DNA of 6,680 nucleotides from Christensenella sp. UBA1782. GTDB taxonomy: Bacteria > Bacillota > Clostridia > Christensenellales > DTU072. Of the stretch, positions 1 through 6,597 are shown one piece after another (position 1 is the stretch's first letter; each line of letters starts with the position of its first letter). The stretch lies in assembly GCA_002315475.1 (NCBI GenBank), contig DCGI01000060.1, positions 1 to 6,680 on the forward strand, in the 5' to 3' direction. The notes under the pieces are model-generated. The model was not told where the DNA came from and did not search any database. It saw only the letters and a program-made list of their open reading frames with translations. A program made the translations under genes and the position numbers.

Positions 1-1
1 G

Positions 2-3000
2 CCCGCCACCCCCCCCGCCGCACCCGACGAGTCGCCCTGCCTGCATACTCATACCGAAATCAGGAACGTGCAAGTTCGTTCCTGCACGGAAGACGGCTAT
101 TCGGGCGATACCTTTTGTTTGGATTGTCAACAAGTTCTTGAAAACGGTACGGTGTTACCGAAGCGTGGGCATACGTTTACCGATTTTACTTCGGAAGCCG
201 ATGCGGGTTCTCTCTATTTGAACGCCGTCTGTTCCGATAACGAAATTCGTTTCTTCAAGTGCATTGATTGCGGTACGGTCGCCACCGATCCGCAATATAC
301 CTATGAGGTTTCGGGGACTGCCACCGGAGAACACTCTTACACCGGTAAATCCGACGTCGTTTGTTTGACCGCCACCTGCGGTCGGGACGGGACGAACTAT
401 TGTTGCTGTTCGGTCTGCGGAAAAATTGGCAGTAATACCTACGTTGTTCCGGCGACGGGCAAACACGATTTCTCTTTACAGAACGACGAGATTCTTATTC
501 GAAGTGCCGATTGCGGACATAATGCGGTATACGCTTACGTTTGTTCGGTCTGCGGAGAACCTTCTCGCGATTTGACGTACGAAAAGGAAGGCACGAAAAC
601 GTCCATCCATACGTTCACCGAGTCGAGCGGCGTGGTAAAGAGTGAGGCAAACTGTATCGCCGATCGCGTAGAATACGCACGTTGCGCCGTTTGCGGCATG
701 ACGGACGAAACGAAAACCGTTACCGTTCCCGATACGAAAAACGGGGTACATTTGTTTAACGATCTTTCCGACGTGGTGGCGAAGGAAGCTACCTGTACCC
801 GTTCTCGCTATAATTATTATAAATGTGCCTTTTGCGGACTCGTCAGCACCCAAAAGACCTATGTGGTGGTGGCTACGGCGCACGGGCATAGCTATTCCGA
901 CCATATTTGTTCGGAATGCGGCAAAGTGGAAGACGCGATCATGACGTGGGACGTCTCGGAAGACAAAAAAACCGATTCCGTTCAAGCTTACTTTTTCAAA
1001 GAAGCGGGGGATCCGCTCTATAAAGTTATCCTTGCGGGTAGCGGCAGAACGCGATGTTTCACCGATACCGAATCGGTGGTTTGGAGCCGCTATGCGGGTT
1101 CTGTCGGGACGGTTATCGTTGTGGGTTCGGCACCGTATGCCGACGGCGGTTATTTATATACCGGAGTAACTTCGGTGGGAGATCGTTGTTTTGCCGGTTG
1201 TTCCTCTTTACATACCTTGTCCCTTGCCGAAACGGTGACCGAAGTGGGCGGTTATGCGTTTGCGCACGATGAAGATTTGCAAACCGTCGTGTTCCCGTCC
1301 TCTTTACTGACCGTCGGGAAAGGGGCTTTTGCCGAGTGTTCTTCTTTGTACGGCGTCGATTTTTCGGCTTGTTCCTCCCTTACTTCGATTGGGTACAGTG
1401 CGTTTGAAAACTGTTCTTCTCTCGATGCGGTGGATTTACGGGATACGGCCGTTACTTCCGTCAAGAACAATACCTTCTGCGGTTGCAAAAAACTCAGCGA
1501 GATACATCTTCCGCAAAACGTCGAAAAAATTGCGGAATACGCTTTCTCGAATACCTATATCGGTTTGGAAAAAGTAGGGACTCTTGCCGAGGAGGGAGAA
1601 GTCTTTACGGTGGACGGAAAGGACTATTTCTATAAAGCTTCCACCGTTTATTCCGACGTTTCCGTAGGCACGAGAACGCCCGCTTTGCGTGAATTTTCCA
1701 TCAACGAAATCACATACACCTACGCCGATAACGAAATTTTCCGTAATTCCGTTAAGATTGCCGATGCCGTATATACCGATACCGTCATTACCTTCCCCGA
1801 CGAAAAGTTCTATTGCAAAAATAACAATATCTATCCCGAAGCGGGTTCCGTCGACAGTATCAATCGGGTTTTGGTGCTTGTCGGCGAAACATTCCATATC
1901 GACGAAAGTATTTATCGGTACCGTGACGTCGACTGGACGGGGTATTCCGCTTTGACCGAAATCGGCATGGCGGCGTTTTCCGACTGTCGCTATCTGACTT
2001 CGATGAAATTACCGACGGCGTTGCGGGTGTTGGGCGGTAGTGTCTTCGAAAACGACGTCTTATTGCAAAGCGTTTCTTTCGGAAACAATCTTACTTCCAT
2101 CGGCAAAAATGCCGTTCTCCATACCGCTTTCTATAACAGTTATTCTTCGTGGAACGATTCCGGCGTTTTGGTAAAAGACGATTATTATTTGGCGGGTTCG
2201 CCCGAAGAACACTTCGGTGTGGTGGAAACTCCCTCCGGGAATCCCTCCGTTCGGAAGTATTATGAAAAGCAAGGGGACGAATACGTTTTATCCCTCGATA
2301 CCGAAATTGCCGATAAGGTGTATTATCGAAAAATATCGAAGACGAGCGGTTCTCCGATCATGACCTGTCGCTTGATTGCCGACGGTGCGTTTGACGGTTG
2401 TGTGGATTTGACGGGTATTTTTACCGATGCCCTTTATATAGGGAACGAAGCCTTCCGTACCTGCATTTCGGTACAGACGGTGATGTTGTCGATGACGAAG
2501 GAAATCGGCAAAAATGCTTTTTCGAGTTGTGCCAAAATGCAACAGATTACCTTACCCGACACCTTGACGAAAATCGGGGACGAAGCTTTTTCGTATTGTA
2601 CCGAATTGCGTAGTCTGACGATATACGATACCGCCGTCGGCAAGAATATCCTGCTCGGCGACCATCTTTTTGAATTATATACGACGGCAAGCGGCTATCA
2701 AAACGAAGACGTACCCGTCGTGCATATCGACGATTATGCGGCGAGTAGCGTCATCGTTTCGGACGGAACCTATTTGTTCGCTTATACGGGCGGCAAAGGT
2801 TATTTGGTCGGCATGATAAAACCGGAAACGGTGACGCTGTCTTTGCCGGAAACGTTCACCTACGGCACGCAAAGTCCCGTCGTCGTGGATACTTACGAGA
2901 TTTACGACTATGCTTTCTATAACGACGTGTACCGGTCGCAATTCGTTTCGGTGGATATTCCTTCTTCGGTCAGTGCCATCGGCGAGTATGCTTTCTACGA

Positions 3001-5608
3001 TTGTGCTTCTTTGGAAACGGTCTATCTGCCCACTTCGGTAAAGGCAATCGGCAAAAAAGCGTTTTTGCATACGAAATTATACGAAACCGCCTCGAATTGG
3101 CAAAACAGTGCGTTATACCTACCTTCTTCCGACGTCAACGAGTCCTACGTGCTTTTGGCGGTGGAACCGGGTATCGGCGTCAAATTGACCGACGTCACCG
3201 TTCTTGCCGGAACCTATTTGATTGCCGACGAGGCTTTCGTCGCGTGCAAAGAGCTATCGTATTTGGAGTGTCCTTCGAGCGTAAAGAACGTCGGGAAAAA
3301 CGTTTTACGCGGGAATCGTACAATCGGCACGTTAAAAGTTCCGTTCGTCGGTGCTTCGGACGGAGAAGAAGCGTACCTCGCCTATTATTTCGGCGGAATA
3401 GCCTTTGACGACAACGTTTCCGAGTTGATTCCCGATACCCTGTATTCGGTTTCCGTCACGACGGCAAAAACGATTTACGATAATACCTTTAAGAACTGTT
3501 CGTATTTGTCCGCCATCGTTATCGGCGTAGCCGATACCATCGGAGAGTATGCTTTCTACGGATGCGATACGGCGGTTATTGCGTTGAACCGTTCTATAAA
3601 GAGCGTCGGTGCTTACGCGTTTTATGGCTGTCGTGAGCTTTCCGAAATAAACTTCGACGAAATCGTTTCCGTTCCCGAATACGCTTTCTATCATACCGGT
3701 TTGTTGACGGTGTCGTTCCCCGAAGAAACGACCACCATCGCTTTCGACGCCTTCCGGGAAAGCGTTTTGTTGCATTACGTCATTATCGGCGGGAACGTTA
3801 CTTCGGTGGGAGAAGAAGCGTTCTACGGTTGTATCGGTTTGGTTCACGTCGTTTTCTCGGCAGGTTCTTCCGCACTCACCGTCGGCGAAAACGCTTTTTA
3901 CGGTTGTAAAAAATTAATAGAAGTGGATGCCAGCAAGCGGACGAGTATGACCGATTTGCAAATAAATACCGATTCTTACGGATGTGTTGCCAAGTATGCC
4001 GTACATTTGGTGAAGGATACTTCCCCCACCATATTGACTCTTTCGGACGGCTTCTACCGTGCTTTCTTCAATAACGCCTATTACGTAGTCGGCTATACTT
4101 TGAATAACGATAAAATCGAATTGCCCGAAAAGTATTCCACGCAACGGGAAAAATACAACGTTTACGCCTATGCGTTTGCCGAGAATTATCGTATCGCTAC
4201 CATGCAAATCGGAAATGCCGTACAAATCATCGGCAAAGAGGCTTTCTTCGGCTGTGAAAATCTGAAATCGGTTATGTTGACGACTTCGCTGAACACCATT
4301 CAGGAAGGTGCGTTTTCGGAATCCGCCGTCGTCGGTATTTCCTTTGTTTCGGCAAACGGGACGGGGAGTACCGCTTTGGGCGTCAAGAGTATCGAAAAGA
4401 ATGCGTTTGCAAATTGTTCGGATTTGAAGTCGGTTACTTTCGGAAGCTCGGTTACCTCTATCGGAGAAAAAGCTTTTTACGGTTGTATCGGCTTAACCAA
4501 AGTCGTCATGCCGACCAATCTTTCCATCGTCGGCAAAGAGGTCTTTGCAAATTGTACCGCACTACGAGAAATCGACATGGCGTCCATAGAGGTAAAGAGT
4601 ATGGGACAGGGCATCTTTAACGATTGTCCCGCTTTGGAAAAACTTACTTGGAGAACGACGGTGGCACCGACGGCGCCTTCGACGTCCAATCCGACGGAAC
4701 CGTACGGATACTTCGTCGGCTCGGGTAACAAAATGCGTGTAACCTTTACCGAAAACGTACAACAAATCCCGAACTATCTTTTCTATATGCGGAATTATCC
4801 CGACGAAAAGACGCCTTCGGTTTCTACCGTAGCGTTCAGTAACAACACCGAAACCATCGGCAAATACGCCTTCTACAAACTTGCCGTCAGCAGTATTACT
4901 TTCCCGACCGCCCTTTACGAAATCGACGAATACGCCTTTATGGGGAGTGCTCTCGTCGGCGATATCGTGTTCCCGACAAGTTTGGGTATCATCGGGGTGG
5001 GGGCGTTTATGGATTGCAAAAACCTCAATTCCGTTAAGTACGAAGGGGAAGAACTTACTTCTCTTCCGAAAAACGTCTTTGCGGGTTGTTCTTCCTTATA
5101 TTATGCTTCCTTCTCCGACAGTATTATTACGCTCGGCAAGGACGGCTTCTACGGTTGTACCGCTTTGTCGGTACTTAGCTTAGGTATGGCTTTGACGGAA
5201 ACGAGCAAAGAAGCCTTTACCGATTGCACCGCCTTGAAAACCGTTTACTTGACGAACGTTCGAAAAGAGGACGTTTCCGACGAAGCCAAAACCGCTTTTG
5301 CCGGTATTACGTTGCGCTACGTGTACTTCGATGAAAATATCGTCATGACGGTCAAGAGAGCTTCTTCCATACAGGTTCATATCGAAGAGGAGGGTGGCGC
5401 CATCGATGCCAAGACCGTGGGCATAACGACGGCTTATTCGTCGGCGCAAACCACAATCGTCAGCGTTTCCAATAAAGCGGAAGGCTCGGTATACGGAGCC
5501 GGTAAAGGAACGGCAGACTACACCGTAGCGGTAACCGTACCGGTACAGAAAGGGGAAAAGAACGGGAACGGAAGCTTTAGCTTGTCTTGTAAAGTCACCG
5601 TCAATTAG
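2..5608 (+). CDS. Giant BspA-type leucine-rich-repeat surface protein, 5' partial
   Basis: The frame is open from the first complete codon (base 2) to TAG at 5606-5608, giving 1868 residues with the N-terminus outside the window. A GTG at 68 is not the start: the Cys module it would cut begins upstream, with PCLHTHTEIRN encoded at 35-67. Residues are numbered from base 2. Layout: Pro/Ala linker 1-11; about seven Cys modules 13-308; a bridge with the motif ILAGSG near 348; about 39 LRR_5 repeats 389-1752 (pattern IGxxAFxxCxxLxxVxLPxxVxxI); C-terminal beta-rich domain 1773-1868. LRR_5/BspA proteins in gut and oral bacteria and in Trichomonas are exported and implicated in adhesion to host proteins or other cells. 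That role here is inferred from family. I see no LPxTG motif, hydrophobic C-terminal helix, SLH or choline-binding repeats, so attachment, if any, must lie in the missing N-terminus or be non-covalent. The next gene is 175 bases downstream and probably transcribed separately. Confidence 0.93.
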   Translation, partial: PATPPAAPDESPCLHTHTEIRNVQVRSCTEDGYSGDTFCLDCQQVLENGTVLPKRGHTFTDFTSEADAGSLYLNAVCSDNEIRFFKCIDCGTVATDPQYTYEVSGTATGEHSYTGKSDVVCLTATCGRDGTNYCCCSVCGKIGSNTYVVPATGKHDFSLQNDEILIRSADCGHNAVYAYVCSVCGEPSRDLTYEKEGTKTSIHTFTESSGVVKSEANCIADRVEYARCAVCGMTDETKTVTVPDTKNGVHLFNDLSDVVAKEATCTRSRYNYYKCAFCGLVSTQKTYVVVATAHGHSYSDHICSECGKVEDAIMTWDVSEDKKTDSVQAYFFKEAGDPLYKVILAGSGRTRCFTDTESVVWSRYAGSVGTVIVVGSAPYADGGYLYTGVTSVGDRCFAGCSSLHTLSLAETVTEVGGYAFAHDEDLQTVVFPSSLLTVGKGAFAECSSLYGVDFSACSSLTSIGYSAFENCSSLDAVDLRDTAVTSVKNNTFCGCKKLSEIHLPQNVEKIAEYAFSNTYIGLEKVGTLAEEGEVFTVDGKDYFYKASTVYSDVSVGTRTPALREFSINEITYTYADNEIFRNSVKIADAVYTDTVITFPDEKFYCKNNNIYPEAGSVDSINRVLVLVGETFHIDESIYRYRDVDWTGYSALTEIGMAAFSDCRYLTSMKLPTALRVLGGSVFENDVLLQSVSFGNNLTSIGKNAVLHTAFYNSYSSWNDSGVLVKDDYYLAGSPEEHFGVVETPSGNPSVRKYYEKQGDEYVLSLDTEIADKVYYRKISKTSGSPIMTCRLIADGAFDGCVDLTGIFTDALYIGNEAFRTCISVQTVMLSMTKEIGKNAFSSCAKMQQITLPDTLTKIGDEAFSYCTELRSLTIYDTAVGKNILLGDHLFELYTTASGYQNEDVPVVHIDDYAASSVIVSDGTYLFAYTGGKGYLVGMIKPETVTLSLPETFTYGTQSPVVVDTYEIYDYAFYNDVYRSQFVSVDIPSSVSAIGEYAFYDCASLETVYLPTSVKAIGKKAFLHTKLYETASNWQNSALYLPSSDVNESYVLLAVEPGIGVKLTDVTVLAGTYLIADEAFVACKELSYLECPSSVKNVGKNVLRGNRTIGTLKVPFVGASDGEEAYLAYYFGGIAFDDNVSELIPDTLYSVSVTTAKTIYDNTFKNCSYLSAIVIGVADTIGEYAFYGCDTAVIALNRSIKSVGAYAFYGCRELSEINFDEIVSVPEYAFYHTGLLTVSFPEETTTIAFDAFRESVLLHYVIIGGNVTSVGEEAFYGCIGLVHVVFSAGSSALTVGENAFYGCKKLIEVDASKRTSMTDLQINTDSYGCVAKYAVHLVKDTSPTILTLSDGFYRAFFNNAYYVVGYTLNNDKIELPEKYSTQREKYNVYAYAFAENYRIATMQIGNAVQIIGKEAFFGCENLKSVMLTTSLNTIQEGAFSESAVVGISFVSANGTGSTALGVKSIEKNAFANCSDLKSVTFGSSVTSIGEKAFYGCIGLTKVVMPTNLSIVGKEVFANCTALREIDMASIEVKSMGQGIFNDCPALEKLTWRTTVAPTAPSTSNPTEPYGYFVGSGNKMRVTFTENVQQIPNYLFYMRNYPDEKTPSVSTVAFSNNTETIGKYAFYKLAVSSITFPTALYEIDEYAFMGSALVGDIVFPTSLGIIGVGAFMDCKNLNSVKYEGEELTSLPKNVFAGCSSLYYASFSDSIITLGKDGFYGCTALSVLSLGMALTETSKEAFTDCTALKTVYLTNVRKEDVSDEAKTAFAGITLRYVYFDENIVMTVKRASSIQVHIEEEGGAIDAKTVGITTAYSSAQTTIVSVSNKAEGSVYGAGKGTADYTVAVTVPVQKGEKNGNGSFSLSCKVTVN
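38..925 (+). repeat. Seven tandem Cys-rich modules (C-x(9-11)-CxxC-...-H) in the LRR protein
   Basis: Residues 13-308 of the partial protein repeat a module of about 42-50 residues. Each has a single Cys, then CxxC roughly ten residues later, then a His at the module end (GH, EH, KH, IH, VH, GH). The CxxC sequences in order are CLDC, CIDC, CSVC, CSVC, CAVC, CAFC and CSEC, six of them followed by Gly. The last module is short and keeps only CSECGK before the LRR bridge. The first carries the recognisable CTEDGYSGDTFCLDC string that recurs in exported Clostridia proteins. The C/CxxC/H spacing would suit a structural zinc site or paired disulfides; which of these is inference. I cannot assign a domain name with certainty. 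Confidence 0.8.
1166..5257 (+). repeat. LRR_5/BspA repeat array, about 39 copies with insert islands
   Basis: Residues 389-1752 hold about 39 copies of a 22-24-residue repeat centred on IGxxAFxxCxxL. About 25 copies keep the Cys after AFxx, for example AFYGC, AFSDC, AFANC and AFTDC. This is the TpLRR/BspA type of leucine-rich repeat, expected to form a curved solenoid. The array is broken at about 1565-1955, 2120-2372, 2624-2900, 3068-3220, 3340-3470, 3923-4160 and 4650-4757. Several breaks are recognisable family islands. One is the LHTxxY...SxW type at 2120 and 3068, leading back into LIADxAF. Another is PFVGAS...YYFGG at about 3340. The insert at 4650 is Thr/Pro/Ser rich. Two repeats share VTS(V/I)GE(E/K)AFYGCIGL (about 3800 and 4450), pointing to internal duplication. 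Confidence 0.9.
5318..5605 (+). other. C-terminal beta-rich domain of the LRR protein, possibly Ig-like (Big_2-like)
   Basis: The last 96 residues leave the LRR pattern and alternate hydrophobic and polar residues as beta strands do. The order VKRASSIQVHI ... TTIVSVSNKAEGSVYGAGKGTADYTVAV ... FSLSCKVTVN matches the general Big_2 layout: a 'S-V-A-S-V-S...G-V-T-G-x-G-x-G-T-A' turn followed by a closing strand. The match is by eye only and the sequence is divergent. The protein stops right after the final strand with no anchor, so this may cap the solenoid or bind another surface component. Confidence 0.45.
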
Positions 5609-5628
5609 TCGAGTTTGCATCGGCAGTA

Positions 5629-5653
5629 TCCCGTTTTCGTAGTCCTAACGGGG
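5629..5653 (+). other. Weak hairpin just after the LRR gene
   Basis: CCCGTT (5630-5635) pairs with AACGGG (5647-5652) around an 11-base loop, with a further T-G pair outside. It starts 21 bases after the LRR stop codon. No T-tract follows, so it does not meet the usual standard for an intrinsic terminator. I see no better terminator in 5609-5783. Confidence 0.3.
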
Positions 5654-5724
5654 GGAGCATTTCGGCAATACCCATGAAAGGAATAGCTCGAAAAACCGAT
5701 AAAAAAGACGAGAAAAGGGGAAAG

Positions 5725-5754
5725 TGTACTAATCTCGAAAGAAGTGCGTATAAT
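5725..5754 (+). promoter_or_regulatory. Candidate housekeeping (sigma-A type) promoter for the 75-residue gene
   Basis: A perfect TATAAT -10 lies at 5749-5754, 29 bases before the ATG. The best -35 is TGTACT at 5725-5730 with an 18-base spacer and matches TTGACA at only three positions. A transcript would start near 5761, giving a leader of about 20-25 bases that contains the Shine-Dalgarno. The -10 is strong and the -35 weak. Confidence 0.5.
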
Positions 5755-5771
5755 TTCCCTAAAACGGGAGT

Positions 5772-5778
5772 AAAGGAG
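5772..5778 (+). promoter_or_regulatory. Ribosome binding site AAAGGAG
   Basis: AAAGGAG sits five bases before the ATG at 5784, a near-ideal Firmicutes Shine-Dalgarno. It fixes the start codon of the small gene and is good evidence that the gene is real. Confidence 0.85.
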
Positions 5779-5783
5779 TATAT

Positions 5784-6011
5784 ATGAAAAAGATTATTTG
5801 TAAAAAAGAGTATGATACCGAAACGGCGACACCCATCCAAAAGAAAACGGTGGGTGCTTTCGGCGACAAAGACGGGTACGAAGAAACGTTGTACCAAACG
5901 GCAGACGGAAGCTATTTTCTGTATGTGAACGGAGGAGAGGATTCTCTCTACCCTTCCGAAGATATAAAAAGGCTCAGTAAAGCCAAAGCCGAAGAAAGAT
6001 TAGGCGTGTAA
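5784..6011 (+). CDS. Small soluble protein of unknown function, 75 residues
   Basis: ATG at 5784 follows a strong Shine-Dalgarno and TATAAT; TAA is at 6009-6011. The product begins MKKIICKKEYDTETAT and has a short beta-type core with the string ETLYQTADGSYFLYVNGG. It ends in a charged helix-like tail (EDIKRLSKAKAEERL). There is no signal peptide, membrane segment or Cys pair (one Cys at residue 6), so it should be cytoplasmic. The layout 'KxYDTETA ... E-x-LYxTxxGxYFLxxxGG ... I-x-xLSxxxA' resembles a class of short hypothetical proteins I recall from Clostridia chromosomes and mobile elements, none with a known function. I do not assign one. It stands alone in this window between a surface-protein gene and a repeat array, and probably has its own promoter. 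Complete reading frame, no sign of damage. Confidence 0.85.
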   Translation: MKKIICKKEYDTETATPIQKKTVGAFGDKDGYEETLYQTADGSYFLYVNGGEDSLYPSEDIKRLSKAKAEERLGV

Positions 6012-6033
6012 TACCCCTCAAGCCTTAAGCTTG

Positions 6034-6048
6034 CAAGCGTGACGCTTG
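6034..6048. repeat. Perfect 6-bp-stem palindrome with TGA loop (copy 1 of 3)
   Basis: CAAGCG-TGA-CGCTTG. Identical copies occur at 6193-6207 and 6419-6433. It is 22 bases beyond the stop codon of the small gene, so on the + strand it would be the first stable hairpin in that gene's 3' untranslated RNA, though no T-tract follows it. Confidence 0.8.
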
Positions 6049-6150
6049 ACCCGTCGGGCGGGGATAGCTTTTCTCTCCTCAAGCCTGAGGCTTGGCGCAC
6101 CGTGTGGGGACGGCGACTTTCTCCTTTGAAAGGTGTGCTATACCTTCATT

Positions 6151-6180
6151 GACTTGGGTACATCCCCCAATGTCTTTTTT
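6151..6180 (+). terminator. Intrinsic terminator-like hairpin with T6 tract
   Basis: GACTTGGG (6151-6158) pairs with CCCAATGTC (6166-6174). The result is eight base pairs with one bulged T and a seven-base loop TACATCC, followed directly by six Ts at 6175-6180. It is oriented to stop + strand transcription from the 75-residue gene, 140 bases past its stop codon. Because it is embedded between repeat units, it may instead be a component of the repeat array. Confidence 0.5.
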
Positions 6181-6379
6181 GCCTGAGGCTTGCAAGCGTG
6201 ACGCTTGGCGCACTGTGTGAGGATAGCGCTTCTCTCCTTTGAAAGGTGTGCTATACCTTTCAAGCCTGAGGCTTGGCGCACCGTGTGAGGACGGCATTTC
6301 TCTCCTCAAGCCTGATGCTTGGCGCACCGTGTGGGGACGGCGACTTTCTCCTTTGAAAGGTGTGCTATTCCTCGATGTG

Positions 6380-6406
6380 CTTTGGTGCATCCCCAAAGGT
6401 TTTTTT
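6380..6406 (+). terminator. Second terminator-like hairpin with T7 tract
   Basis: CTTTGG (6380-6385) pairs with CCAAAG (6393-6398) around the loop TGCATCC; one G then seven Ts (6400-6406) follow. It occupies the same place relative to the repeat units as the hairpin at 6151-6180, with a different stem and nearly the same loop. It is on the + strand and would act only if transcription reads through the first one. Confidence 0.45.
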
Positions 6407-6562
6407 GCCTGAGGCTTGCAAGCGTGACGCTTGACCCGTCGGGCGGGGATAGCTTTTCTCTCCTTTGAAAGGTGTGTTATTCCTGTATAAGTCCATAGTA
6501 TCCTCTTTTTGAGAAAGGGCGTAATTTCGTGCGGACAGTACACCTGTTCAACAACAAACAGT

Positions 6563-6597
6563 AAAAGTTTTGGGAAAGATGGGGTTCGGGGAAGGAT
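6563..6597. repeat. 35-base direct repeat, copy 1
   Basis: It begins AAAAGTTTT and ends TTCGGGGAAGGAT. It matches 6646-6680 at 30 of 35 positions with an 83-base offset. Its last 12 bases form the left arm of the long inverted repeat at 6586-6630. Confidence 0.75.

Larger units (their letters stand above)
6019..6484. repeat. Array of six head-to-tail hairpin-rich intergenic repeats
   Basis: The units lie at about 6019-6079, 6080-6146, 6181-6258, 6261-6306, 6307-6372 and 6407-6484. A full unit contains, in order, AAGCCTGAGGCTT, then in three units CAAGCGTGACGCTTG. Next comes either GCGCACCGTGTGAGGA or ACCCGTCGGGCGGGGA, then a TCTCTCCT tract, CCTTTGAAAGG and TGTGCTAT. Units 1 and 4 stop at CTCCT and join directly to the next CAAGCC. 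Bases 6029-6079 are identical to 6414-6464 (51 bases), and 6080-6145 match 6307-6372 at 64 of 66 positions. No gene is credible here. The structure is like REP/BIME-type or MITE-derived intergenic repeats; that class is an inference, since no transposase is present. Confidence 0.85.

Noticed and set aside
68..70. GTG as the start codon of the LRR gene
   Set aside because: The frame is open to the left edge, and the codons before it encode the beginning of the same Cys module (PCLHTHTEIRN), so the gene starts upstream of the window. No Shine-Dalgarno precedes the GTG.
476..985. Minus-strand open frame of 169 codons, and similar ones at 1436-1897, 2675-3070, 3332-3847 and 5180-5620
   Set aside because: They lie antisense to the LRR gene, translate to sequences without recognisable domains, and arise from the biased codon use (many TCG, GAT and ACG codons) of the real frame.
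5674..5787. 37-codon + strand open frame whose TGA overlaps the small gene's ATG
   Set aside because: The overlap looks like translational coupling, but the only G-rich segment upstream (5650-5657) is about 16 bases from the ATG. The frame also runs through the TATAAT and the Shine-Dalgarno, so it is most likely chance.
5601..5897. Minus-strand open frame of 98 codons with hydrophobic stretches
   Set aside because: It overlaps the promoter, ribosome binding site and first half of the well-supported small gene on the other strand and has no recognisable homology.
6019..6484. CRISPR array
   Set aside because: The units vary in length and sequence, adjoin without regular unique spacers, and are made of several different palindromes. 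No cas gene is present.
6079..6543. Minus-strand open frame of 154 codons across the repeat array
   Set aside because: Its product is just the repeats translated (recurring TPFKGE, HLSKE and PHTVRQAS). It has no ribosome binding site, and the DNA shows hairpin structure rather than codon structure.
6489..6562. Short hairpin CTGTT/AACAG near 6544-6561 and other small pairings
   Set aside because: A stem of five pairs with a loop of eight bases and no conserved partner is expected by chance; nothing else is supported in this gap.
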